The notes under the pieces: generated by a model
Database searches by the model: none
The model's input: only the letters and a program-made list of their open reading frames with translations
Told to the model about the DNA's origin: nothing
Translations under genes and position numbers: made by a program
NCBI GenBank assembly: GCA_963781285.1
Contig: CAWAFI010000022.1
Span: 1 to 64,000 of the forward strand
Length of the DNA: 64,000 bases
Source: CAIWHR01 sp963781285
GTDB taxonomy: Bacteria > Pseudomonadota > Gammaproteobacteria > Burkholderiales > Casimicrobiaceae
Reading direction: 5' to 3'
In this document: in pieces, positions 9,470 through 17,325 of the stretch
Layout: each line of letters begins with the position of its first letter
Numbering within the stretch: position 1 is the first letter of the stretch

Positions 9470-12067
9470 GTGATCACGTTCCGGAACAGGTTCGTCGCAG
9501 TGCTTCTGCTGCTTGCGACACTGGCGCTGGTCAACGGAATGGTGAACGCGCAAGGCACGACGCCGACCGCGACGGTAGTGACGGTGGTCGATCCGCTGGG
9601 CAGCGGCAACACGACGTCGACGGCGACCAGCGTGTATGGGCAACCGGTCGCGGTGACGTTCACGGTGACGGCAGGTAGCGGTGTGGCGGCGCCGGACGGC
9701 AGCGTTTCGGTGTACGTCGACGGCTTTCCTTCGTGCGCGGCGATGCTCGGTTCACCGGCAGGGCTGAAATCGACCGGCACCTGCAACCTGGCGTTGCCGA
9801 TCGGGACGTTCGGCCCGCACACGATCAGCGCGAGCTACGCGGGCACGGCGACGTTCGCAGCCAGCAGCAGCAGTGGTGCTGGCAACGGCACCCTGACGGT
9901 CAACCGGGCATCGACGACGACGACGATCACCGCGCACACGCCGGATCCGTCGGTCGTCAATTCGCCGATCGCGGTGACGGCGGTGGTTGCGGCGGTGCCG
10001 CCGGGCGCCGGCACGCCTCTCTCCCCTGCGATAACGGTAACCGATGGCAGCGTCATCTGCCTGATCAGCTCTCCATCGACGAGCTGCAATCTGACGCCGA
10101 CGACGCCGGGTGTAAAGACGCTGACGGCGAGCTTTCCGGGCGACGGTGCCGCGTTCGACGGCAGTGTTTCCCCCGGAGTCACCCATACGGTGCTTGGCGG
10201 AGGTTCCACGCCGACTACGACGGCGGTGACCGTAGTCGCTCCACTAGGCAGCGGCAACACGACGTCGACGGCGACCAGCGTGTATGGGCAACCGGTCGCG
10301 GTGACGTTCACGGTGACGGCAGGTAGCGGTGTGGCGGCGCCGGACGGCAGCGTTTCGGTGTACGTCGACGGCTTTCCTTCGTGCGCGGCGATGCTCGGTT
10401 CACCGGCAGGGCTGAAATCGACCGGCACCTGCAACCTGGCGTTGCCGATCGGGACGTTCGGCCCGCACACGATCAGCGCGAGCTACGCGGGCACGGCGAC
10501 GTTCGCAGCCAGCAGCAGCAGTGGTGCTGGCAACGGCACCCTGACGGTCAACCGGGCATCGACGACGACGACGATCACCGCGCACACGCCGGATCCGTCG
10601 GTCGTCAATTCGCCGATCGCGGTGACGGCGGTGGTTGCGGCGGTGCCGCCGGGCGCCGGCACGCCTCTCTCCCCTGCGATAACGGTAACCGATGGCAGCG
10701 TCATCTGCCTGATCAGCTCTCCATCGACGAGCTGCAATCTGACGCCGACGACGCCGGGTGTAAAGACGCTGACGGCGAGCTTTCCGGGCGACGGTGCCGC
10801 GTTCGACGGCAGTGTTTCCCCGGGAGTCACCCATACGGTGCTTGGCGGAGGTTCCACGCCGACTACGACGGCGGTGACCGTAGTCGCTCCACTAGGCAGC
10901 GGCAACACGACGTCGACGGCGACCAGCGTGTATGGGCAACCGGTCGCGGTGACGTTCACGGTGACGGCAGGTAGCGGTGTGGCGGCGCCGGACGGCAGCG
11001 TTTCGGTGTACGTCGACGGCTTTCCTTCGTGCGCGGCGATGCTCGGTTCACCGGCAGGGCTGAAATCGACCGGCACCTGCAACCTGGCGTTGCCGATCGG
11101 GACGTTCGGCCCGCACACGATCAGCGCGAGCTACGCGGGCACGGCGACGTTCGCAGCCAGCAGCAGCAGTGGTGCTGGCAACGGCACCCTGACGGTCAAC
11201 CGGGCATCGACGACGACGACGATCACCGCGCACACGCCGGATCCGTCGGTCGTCAATTCGCCGATCGCGGTGACGGCGGTGGTTGCGGCGGTGCCGCCGG
11301 GCGCCGGCACGCCTCTCTCCCCTGCGATAACGGTAACCGATGGCAGCGTCATCTGCCTGATCAGCTCTCCATCGACGAGCTGCAATCTGACGCCGACGAC
11401 GCCGGGTGTAAAGACGCTGACGGCGAGCTTTCCGGGCGACGGTGCCGCGTTCGACGGCAGTGTTTCCCCCGGAGTCCCCCATACGGTAACCAGCGGAACT
11501 TTCACGGGCCCAACCGTGGCGTCCGGTGTCGACGGCACGGCCACGGTGACCGGTGGCGGGCCCACATGCGGCTTCGTCGACCCCGCATTCATAGCTGTGG
11601 CGCCCCTCGCGCCGCCGCCGGGCACGAAGTTCCCGTTCGGCCTGTTCGACTTCACACTGAGCGGCTGCACGCCGGGCGCGGCGATCAACGTGCAGATCGT
11701 CTATACGCAACCGCTGCCCCCCGGCACGCAATATTGGAAATACGGGCCGACAGGGGGCGGCGGGGCGAACACCGTTCCGCACTGGTACCTGATGCCCGGC
11801 TCGACGGTGACGGGTAACACCGTTACGTTTACCATCCGCGATGGGGACATCGGCGACGACGATCTGACGGCGAACGGCACGATCGTCGATCAAGGGGGGC
11901 CGGGCGCGCCCGCGTCCTCTACCCCGATTCCAACGTTGCACAGTGCGCTGCTCGCCCTGCTTGCGCTACTACTGGCCGGGCTCGCTTGGGCATCGATGCG
12001 GGGGGGCATGATCCGTCAATCGAACACTGGCAACCCGACGCGCGGCAGGGAAGTAGACAGCAACTGA
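9470..12067 (+). CDS. secreted Ig-like repeat protein with choice-of-anchor domain and IPTL-CTERM sorting signal
   Basis: A predicted exported, surface-anchored protein of 865 residues starting at GTG 9470 behind GGAGGGGG. It has a signal peptide (FVAVLLLLATLALVNGMVNA). Residues about 30-680 are six bacterial Ig-like domains arranged as nearly three copies of a two-domain 216-residue unit. Each unit has patterns such as YGQPVAVTFTVTAGSG and ASFPGDGAAFDGSVSPG. Residues about 690-830 form a domain of the choice-of-anchor U type (GTQYWKYGPTGGGG, DGDIGDDDLTANGTIVD). The C terminus has the IPTL motif (PIPTLHSALLALLALLLAG), a hydrophobic helix and an arginine. A further 20-residue hydrophilic tail is unusual for this sorting signal. 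No sorting protease is encoded nearby. The role is probably adhesion or cell-surface display, inferred only from architecture. Confidence 0.85.
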   Translation: MITFRNRFVAVLLLLATLALVNGMVNAQGTTPTATVVTVVDPLGSGNTTSTATSVYGQPVAVTFTVTAGSGVAAPDGSVSVYVDGFPSCAAMLGSPAGLKSTGTCNLALPIGTFGPHTISASYAGTATFAASSSSGAGNGTLTVNRASTTTTITAHTPDPSVVNSPIAVTAVVAAVPPGAGTPLSPAITVTDGSVICLISSPSTSCNLTPTTPGVKTLTASFPGDGAAFDGSVSPGVTHTVLGGGSTPTTTAVTVVAPLGSGNTTSTATSVYGQPVAVTFTVTAGSGVAAPDGSVSVYVDGFPSCAAMLGSPAGLKSTGTCNLALPIGTFGPHTISASYAGTATFAASSSSGAGNGTLTVNRASTTTTITAHTPDPSVVNSPIAVTAVVAAVPPGAGTPLSPAITVTDGSVICLISSPSTSCNLTPTTPGVKTLTASFPGDGAAFDGSVSPGVTHTVLGGGSTPTTTAVTVVAPLGSGNTTSTATSVYGQPVAVTFTVTAGSGVAAPDGSVSVYVDGFPSCAAMLGSPAGLKSTGTCNLALPIGTFGPHTISASYAGTATFAASSSSGAGNGTLTVNRASTTTTITAHTPDPSVVNSPIAVTAVVAAVPPGAGTPLSPAITVTDGSVICLISSPSTSCNLTPTTPGVKTLTASFPGDGAAFDGSVSPGVPHTVTSGTFTGPTVASGVDGTATVTGGGPTCGFVDPAFIAVAPLAPPPGTKFPFGLFDFTLSGCTPGAAINVQIVYTQPLPPGTQYWKYGPTGGGGANTVPHWYLMPGSTVTGNTVTFTIRDGDIGDDDLTANGTIVDQGGPGAPASSTPIPTLHSALLALLALLLAGLAWASMRGGMIRQSNTGNPTRGREVDSN
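9599..11487 (+). repeat. tandem 648-bp repeat, about 2.9 copies
   Basis: Copies lie at 9599-10246, 10247-10894 and 10895-11487 (the last is partial), inside the Ig-repeat gene. The period is exactly 648 bases (216 codons), so the frame is kept. The copies are almost identical at the DNA level. I see only isolated changes, for example near 10169/10817 (silent) and 11477 (Thr to Pro). The 50 bases ahead of copy 1 are a diverged version of the equivalent sequence in the later copies. Such identity implies recent duplication or gene conversion. Confidence 0.95.
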
Positions 12068-12133
12068 TCGGCTTGGCGATGCGGCTGGAATTATTAGACG
12101 AATTCGCTTCGATACACGACAGGGAGTGCACAA

Positions 12134-13249
12134 ATGACGATACAGATCGACTTTGCCTCGGCCCAATATACGCTTCCCCCTCCAAGCGGGACTGCCGGGG
12201 CGACCCTGTATTTCAACCCGTCCACAATCACCGTTCCGACGGGGAAGGAGAACAATATCGTCCGCGCGGACATTGCGTTCAACCTGCAGGGGACGGCTGC
12301 CGGAAAGGTAATAAATTTCAACGTAACCGATTCGAGCACCTCTTCGGGTGCCAACAGCTACGGTGTTGTCGGCGCCATCAATGCGACCGGCAACACCACG
12401 AACAGCGTCAAGGCGATCTATGGCCGCGCAATCTGCGGCACAAGTTTCCTCGGAACGATGGTGGGACTTGTCGGCGCGGTCACGGTGCCGGCCGGTGTAA
12501 CGGCGCCGACTTCATGGTGTTTGCAATTGGATCATCAAGGGAACGCCAAACAGGGCATTCATTTGGATGCGCTGAATCCTGGCGACCAGTTGTTACACGG
12601 GATCGTTGTCGGCGGGAATTCAGCTGTGCAGACTGCCGTCTTGCAATACAATGCGCGACCATCCGCAGGCGCAGACTTTCTGTCGATGTTTGACGGCAGT
12701 GCGCTACAGGTATTCGTCGTGAACCAATTCGGGAATGTGCGGTTCGGCGGTACCGCGCAGCGCATCTTCGGGGACTTTAGCAACAACACGCAAAGTTCAC
12801 GCACGATGTTTCAAGACAGGACGGGCAACAACAGTACCGTCATTGGAGTTATTCCGAATGGCTCCTCAACGACTTCGGGGGTCCGTCTCTATAACAACAG
12901 CAATCCGGACGGCGCTTTGGCCATGTTCAATTTGACAGCGACAAGTTCTACTGCCATCTTGGAAAGCACCGTACTAGCCGGTGGCACGCAGCTGCCGATG
13001 GAGCTCAGAATCGGGGGTGCGTACGCGGCGCAGATAAAAACCAACAAGGATGTCTTGCTGGGTCCGGCAGGAGCTGTGCCCAACATGACGGCAGGCTTTC
13101 CGTTCATACCGGCCGCGGCGGGTGCGCCCGGTGGCACGCCGACGACCGTCACCGGGTACGTCCCGCTGTACGTCGATACCACAAACAAACAACTTTGCTA
13201 CTACGACACGGCAGCTGCCGCGTGGCGCAAATCGGGGGTATTCAACTAA
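12134..13249 (+). CDS. phage tail-fibre-like or structural protein, function unknown
   Basis: A 371-residue protein with no signal peptide and no membrane helix, rich in Thr, Asn, Gly and Ala. It ends with a segment typical of phage tail/receptor proteins (TVTGYVPLYVDTTNKQLCYY then AAWRKSGVFN). The start is the ATG at 12134 with GGGAG about 8 bases upstream. The stop overlaps the next gene's start (TAATG), so both are probably one transcript. DNA around 12090-12130 is visibly AT-richer than its surroundings. No other phage genes are near, so this is either a prophage relic or a tail-derived host protein. The assignment rests on style of sequence, not on a named domain. Confidence 0.6.
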   Translation: MTIQIDFASAQYTLPPPSGTAGATLYFNPSTITVPTGKENNIVRADIAFNLQGTAAGKVINFNVTDSSTSSGANSYGVVGAINATGNTTNSVKAIYGRAICGTSFLGTMVGLVGAVTVPAGVTAPTSWCLQLDHQGNAKQGIHLDALNPGDQLLHGIVVGGNSAVQTAVLQYNARPSAGADFLSMFDGSALQVFVVNQFGNVRFGGTAQRIFGDFSNNTQSSRTMFQDRTGNNSTVIGVIPNGSSTTSGVRLYNNSNPDGALAMFNLTATSSTAILESTVLAGGTQLPMELRIGGAYAAQIKTNKDVLLGPAGAVPNMTAGFPFIPAAAGAPGGTPTTVTGYVPLYVDTTNKQLCYYDTAAAAWRKSGVFN

Positions 13250-13515
13250 TGGCTCTCATTCTGAAAGTCGACACGGAGTACGGCGTGCCAGTGGAATACT
13301 GGCGAGTTGGCGGCCGCGAAGAGCACATTGTCACGCGGCATCTGAAAGTCGCGATGGTCGGATATCTGAACGAGGCCGCAGCGCAGGCGGGGAAGTCTCC
13401 GCTCGCGATCAAGTACGAAACGCTTGACCATGTTTATGTGGACGACGCCACCTTGGCTGTCATTTATGGCTTGGTGAAGGGGTTGCCTGGTTGGGAAAAC
13501 GCGCAGGATGCCTGA
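13249..13515 (+). CDS. small hypothetical protein coupled to the tail-like gene
   Basis: An 88-residue protein (MALILKVDTEYGVPVEYWRV start) whose ATG overlaps the preceding stop by one base, which decides the start. It contains a mixed alpha/beta pattern with HIVTRHLKVAMVGYLNEAAA and ends KGLPGWENAQDA. I do not recognise a family. Its position, size and coupling resemble small accessory genes that follow tail-fibre genes in prophages. It ends just before insertion-sequence remnants. Confidence 0.6.
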   Translation: MALILKVDTEYGVPVEYWRVGGREEHIVTRHLKVAMVGYLNEAAAQAGKSPLAIKYETLDHVYVDDATLAVIYGLVKGLPGWENAQDA

Positions 13516-13583
13516 ATCAGCCTCTGTTGAAATCTGAGTGGGTAGACTCAGGACCTTGGTCGTAACTCTGCGGGTTGGTTGCG

Positions 13584-14106
13584 ATGACTGAAAAGCTGTT
13601 TGAGACGGCGCTGGGGATCAGTGCCCCGTGGTTTGTAGCGGGGACCGATTTCAATGCGGCGGCGCGCACGCTGACGATTCGCGTGGACTTTGCGCCGGGC
13701 AGTCGCTTCGCGGTGCCGAGCGCTGACGGTGAGCATCCGGTTCACGACACGGTGACCAAGCGCTACCGGCATCTGAATTTCTTCCAGCATGAATGCTTCC
13801 TGGAAGTGCGCGTGCCGCGGGTGCGGCTGCCGGATGGTGCGGTGCGGCAGATCGAACCGCCGTGGGCGGGCAAACTGTCGGGCTTCACCCTGCTGTTCGA
13901 GGCGCTGGTGCTGATGCTGTGCCAGCAGATGCCCTTTGCAGCGGCGGCGCGATTGGTCGGCGAGAGCCGGCACCGAGTGGCCGATCTGCGAGCGCTACGT
14001 CGAGTTGGCGCTGACGCAGGCGGACTTCTCGGCCGTTCACGAACTTGCCATCGACGAGACCTCGCGCGCACGGGGCCATGACTACATCAGCTTGGCTGAA
14101 GGATAG
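13584..14106 (+). mobile_element. ISL3-family transposase, N-terminal fragment
   Basis: The first ~170 codons of an ISL3-type transposase. After the ATG at 13584 come the family's N-terminal region (HDTVTKRYRHLNFFQHECFL, then VRVPRVRLPDGAVR) and the helix LFEALVLMLCQQMPFAAAAR. A short deletion near 13985 shifts the frame; in the new frame the protein continues as ERYVELALTQADF and HELAIDETSRARGHDYISL. Homology then stops and a TAG follows at 14104. The catalytic DDE core beyond the first Asp is missing, so it cannot transpose. Confidence 0.8.
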
Positions 14107-14310
14107 CCATTACAAGCACGCGAGCCTGAGTGTGGGAGAGTCGGTGGGGCGGGTCAAGCGTCGATTTTCGGTGGCAACGGGCTGCTCCGCACGCTTGTCG
14201 TTGTACTTTGGCGCGGGCGCTGACGCCAGTGGGGCCGCGCGCGGGCAGGCGGGCGGCCGCAGGCACGAGCCCGCCCGGCGTCGCGCACGTGCGCGCGTCG
14301 ACGGTCGTGG
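14107..14310. other. non-coding filler between two IS fragments
   Basis: About 200 bases between the ISL3 fragment and the IS91 fragment. I see no coding frame with resemblance to a family. It may contain an IS end, but no inverted repeat is obvious. Confidence 0.3.
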
Positions 14311-14890
14311 CTACCAGGCGATGCGCTGGTCGAACGCGTAGGCCGGGGTGGGCGGGAGCGCCGGATCGGGGGTCAGCTCGTGCTCGGCGCCGGGGGTCTC
14401 CCACAGTGGTGGACCGCGGGCGGGCGCGATGCGGGGTGGGGCCGTCGGCTCACCGAGGTGAACGAGGATGTCGCGCACGGTGGGGGCGGCGGTGATGAAG
14501 GCGATGATGCGCATCGCGCCGCCACAGGTGGGACACACGAGCGGGAAAACTTCGTAGATGCGGGCCAACAGCAGCGCCCAGGCGTAGCGGGCAGCGCGGC
14601 GATGGGCCGGTTCGGCGGCGGGTTGCGGGTTGGGTGCGGGCGGCGAGGTCGTTGCTGCCAGCGCGAGGGTGGTGACTGCCGTGCGCAGAGGTGAGTTGGG
14701 CGCGAGCACGCCGAAGTAGCGGTGGCGGTGGATGCGCGGCGGCGGCACCAGGGCGGCGAGGCGGTCGAGCCGCTCCAGCGGCGTCAGGAGCAGCGGACCG
14801 TTCCCGCCCGGACCGGGCTTGGTGCCCTCATCCCCGCCCGCGGCGGCGGCGTCGAACACGCCGTCGATGACGACACAGTGGAAGTGTAGG
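14311..14890 (-). mobile_element. IS91-family transposase, C-terminal fragment
   Basis: Minus-strand frame carrying the C-terminal third of an IS91/IS801-type rolling-circle transposase: LHFHCVVIDGVFDAAAAGG, the helix RYAWALLLARIYEVFPLVC with a CPTCGGAM zinc-like motif, and the tail VRDILVHLGEPTAPP to FDQRIAW and stop at 14311. The upstream catalytic part with the HxH and tyrosine motifs is absent. The gene is cut exactly where a 353-base copy of the livK sequence begins (14891). Confidence 0.85.
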
Positions 14891-15243
14891 GATGGGGACG
14901 TTCGCGTCCAACGTCGGCCTTGCCGTCGCCGATCTCGCCAGGCAACGCAAGGTGCTCTTTCTCGCCGCCGAGCCGCTGACCGACAAGATGGTCTGGGACA
15001 ACGGCAACCGCTACACGTTTCGCCTGCGCGCGTCGACCTATATGCAGACGGCGATGCTGGCTCCCGACGCGGCGAAGCTGGGCAAGAAACGGTGGGCGAT
15101 CGTCTATCCGAACTACGAATATGGGCAATCCGCGACGACCGCATTCAAACGGCAGATGATCGCGCTGCAGCCGGGCGGGATCGAATTCGTCGAGCTGGCG
15201 GTGCCGCTGGGCAAGATCGACGCCGGCCCGGTGGTCCAGGCGC
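14891..15243 (+). repeat. exact 353-bp copy of an internal segment of the livK gene
   Basis: Identical, as far as I can read base by base and in all translations, to 5558-5910 of the ABC binding-protein gene, in the same orientation 9333 bases away. It starts at GATGGGGACG, abutting the IS91 transposase fragment, and ends at GTCCAGGCGC. It encodes an internal fragment only, with no start signal or export sequence. Confidence 0.95.
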
Positions 15244-15289
15244 AGGGCGCCATTCGCGTTGGTCCATCATCGGCGGTCGTATCAACCGC

Positions 15290-17020
15290 TCACCGATGTG
15301 CGCGCTTCATACGATCCAGCAGCTCCTGGAAGCGAGGGTCGGGACGCAGGTAGTCCCAGCGCGGATCCACGCTCACGTACGCTAATGTCGCAGATCGTTC
15401 TTCAAGGGCCGTGTCGAGCCAGCGAAACGCCTCGTCACGATCTCTCAGTCCGGTATGGATCAAGGCCATCCAGTACGGCATGACGTATTTGTGCCCGCGA
15501 AGTTCATGCAGTTGATCGAGGATGCGAAGTGCTTCGCTTTTCATGCCGGCAGCGGCATAGGAACTCCCGAGCTCGGCGAGGAACATGACCGAGCCAGGCG
15601 CATCGTCGACGGCGCGTTGCCGTTCGCGGATGGCCTCGTCATGGCTGCCGTTGGTTTGAAGGGCATTCGCCAGCATCCAGTGTAGGATCGAGGAGTCAGG
15701 GTTGATTTCAAGAGCACTGCGACATTGATCGATGCAGCGGTCCCACTCGCGGAGGAACCAGATCACCCCTTCGTAACAGACATGCACTATTGGCGAGAGT
15801 GGATCGAGTTGGAGCGCTCGTCGGTTCTCTGCGAGAGCTTCTTCCAGCCGGCCCATGCAGGCGAGGCACTGACCGTACCACATGTGCGCGAAGGCATAGT
15901 CCGGATAGAGAGCGATCGCGTGCTGAAACTCCTTCTCAGCAGCCGCGCCATCGTAATCGTATAGGAAGGTGGCCCATCCCAGCACGGCGTGCGCCTCTCC
16001 CGTCTCATCGATTTCCAGCGACTTGCGCGCCAGGACCTTTGCTTTGCCGGCTGCCTCCGTCGGCGGCGCAAGACCCCAAAACGCGGCGCCGGCTGCCACA
16101 TCCGCCAACCCGACATAGGCCGGTGCATACGTGGGGTCCTTGGCGATCGCCTGCCGAAAATACTCGGCGGCCTTCTTCAAGCCTTCGGCCGTTCGCAGGA
16201 CCCAGTAGTGTCGACCCATCAAATACGCTTCATAGGCATCGGGGTTCACGGCGGGACGAGTCCGCGCCAATCGCGCTTCCTCGCGAGGGGTCAGCTTGGC
16301 CCGGACCTCGGTCGCAATGGCTCGAGCGACTTCCGACTCGAGGGCCAAGATGTCTCGCAGGTCCCTTTCGTAACTTTCTGCCCACATGTGAGTGTCCGTG
16401 GCAGCCTGGATGAGCTGCGCCGAGATTCGCACTCGCTCCCCAAAACGCTGGACCGTCCCTTCCACCACGGCGTCGACGCTCAGCTCTTGCGCAATCTGCG
16501 GCAGACTCTTGTCCGTCCGTTTGTACCGCATCACGGTGGTCCGCGACGTCACGCGCAGCGCACTGATTTGCCCCAGACTGGTGATCAGCGCCTCGGTCAG
16601 CCCATCGGCGAAGTATTCCTGCGCGGGATCGTGCGAGAGGTCCTCCAGCGGCAGCACCGCCAGCGACTCGACTCGTCCCGAAGCCTTTCCCGGAGTTGCA
16701 ATCATCCGGTAGCCGCGGCGCGGAATAGTTTCGACGAACCGCGGGCTCTCCGCGGAATCGCCCAGGGCTTCGCGCAGCTTGTTGATCGCCTTGTTCAGAC
16801 CGTGATCGAAATCCACAAAGGTATGGGAAGGCCACAGTCTGCTGCGCAGCTCCTCGCGGGTGATCAGCTGCCCGGGATGGGCGAGGAGCATCTCGAGAAT
16901 CCGAAACGGCTGTTCCTGCAGCCCGATCTTGACGCCTCGCTTGCGCAGTTCTCCAGCGCGCACGTCCAGCTCGAACGTGCTGAAGCGGATCAACTGAGGA
17001 CCAGACGATTCGTTTTGCAT
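15290..17020 (-). CDS. winged-helix regulator with TolB-like and TPR domains (copy 1, intact)
   Basis: A 576-residue protein in three parts. An OmpR/CadC-type winged helix occupies residues about 8-105 (FSTFELDVRAGELRKRG, LLAHPGQLITREELRSRLWP, FVDFDHGLNKAINKLREALG). A TolB-N-terminal-like domain spans about 115-260 (LAVLPLEDLSHDPAQEYFAD). TPR repeats fill the rest, ending RPDPRFQELLDRMKRAHR. There is no membrane helix, unlike CadC/ToxR. The start is the ATG at 17018-17020, shared by the paralogues (MQNESSGPQ). In acidobacterial and proteobacterial genomes such proteins occur in many copies and are presumed transcription factors whose TPR part senses a partner. It is the only intact one of four related loci here. 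Its upstream flank is cut by an IS3 remnant, so its promoter may be lost or replaced. Confidence 0.85.
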   Translation of the reverse strand: MQNESSGPQLIRFSTFELDVRAGELRKRGVKIGLQEQPFRILEMLLAHPGQLITREELRSRLWPSHTFVDFDHGLNKAINKLREALGDSAESPRFVETIPRRGYRMIATPGKASGRVESLAVLPLEDLSHDPAQEYFADGLTEALITSLGQISALRVTSRTTVMRYKRTDKSLPQIAQELSVDAVVEGTVQRFGERVRISAQLIQAATDTHMWAESYERDLRDILALESEVARAIATEVRAKLTPREEARLARTRPAVNPDAYEAYLMGRHYWVLRTAEGLKKAAEYFRQAIAKDPTYAPAYVGLADVAAGAAFWGLAPPTEAAGKAKVLARKSLEIDETGEAHAVLGWATFLYDYDGAAAEKEFQHAIALYPDYAFAHMWYGQCLACMGRLEEALAENRRALQLDPLSPIVHVCYEGVIWFLREWDRCIDQCRSALEINPDSSILHWMLANALQTNGSHDEAIRERQRAVDDAPGSVMFLAELGSSYAAAGMKSEALRILDQLHELRGHKYVMPYWMALIHTGLRDRDEAFRWLDTALEERSATLAYVSVDPRWDYLRPDPRFQELLDRMKRAHR

Positions 17021-17070
17021 CCGGGTGTGCCGAACTCCCCCTTGGTACTTGCCAAAGCCTACCACTGCGC

Positions 17071-17170
17071 GGGAAGCACAAGATCAGCGAGCAGACGATC
17101 TACGTCTGGCACCGGCGGTTCGGAAAGCTTGAGCCGCCGGGCGTGAAGCGGTTACGTGAGCTCTTGTTCG
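17071..17170 (+). mobile_element. IS3-family OrfA remnant
   Basis: About 30 codons in the frame of 17074 read KHKISEQTIYVWHRRFGKLE followed by PPGVKRLREL. This matches the helix-turn-helix of IS3/IS911-type OrfA proteins. Nothing before or after it belongs to the element. It joins directly to the upstream flank of the copy-1 winged-helix gene, whose similarity to the other copies ends at about 17070. Confidence 0.7.
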
Positions 17171-17220
17171 GTGAAACGGACCCCTCTTTTGGCCGGTACG
17201 ATTTGAGCGTGGGAGCCCAT

Positions 17221-17299
17221 TGAGCCGCAAATCCAACTGTTTCGGCTCGTCATTTGAGCCGATTTACGTTTGAGCCGCATTCAGGTAAAATACGGCTCA
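17221..17299. promoter_or_regulatory. array of TGAGCCG motifs, probable operator of the Fic gene
   Basis: Perfect TGAGCCG occurs at 17221-17227, 17255-17261 and 17271-17277, an inverted copy CGGCTCA at 17293-17299, and a one-off variant CGGCTCG at 17243-17249. Five copies in 79 bases directly ahead of a gene whose product ends in a winged-helix-like domain suggests autoregulation. Confidence 0.55.
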
Positions 17300-17308
17300 T
17301 ATTATGAT
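17280..17308 (+). promoter_or_regulatory. candidate sigma-70 promoter of the Fic gene
   Basis: TTCAGG at 17280-17285 and TATGAT at 17303-17308 are separated by 17 bases. The inverted TGAGCCG copy sits in the spacer. The ATG follows 17 bases after the -10 box, leaving a very short leader with no clear ribosome site. Confidence 0.5.
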
Positions 17309-17325
17309 CCGTATCTAACAACGGT

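Noticed and set aside
9599..11487. Possible CRISPR array or satellite because of the repeated blocks
   Set aside because: The unit is 648 bases, keeps the reading frame and encodes Ig-like domains; there are no short repeats with unique spacers and no cas genes.
13584..15243. An active composite transposon
   Set aside because: Both transposase genes are truncated, the families differ, and no matching ends or target duplications are visible.
15290..17020. CadC/ToxR-type membrane-bound regulator
   Set aside because: The winged helix matches, but there is no membrane helix; TolB-like and TPR domains follow instead.
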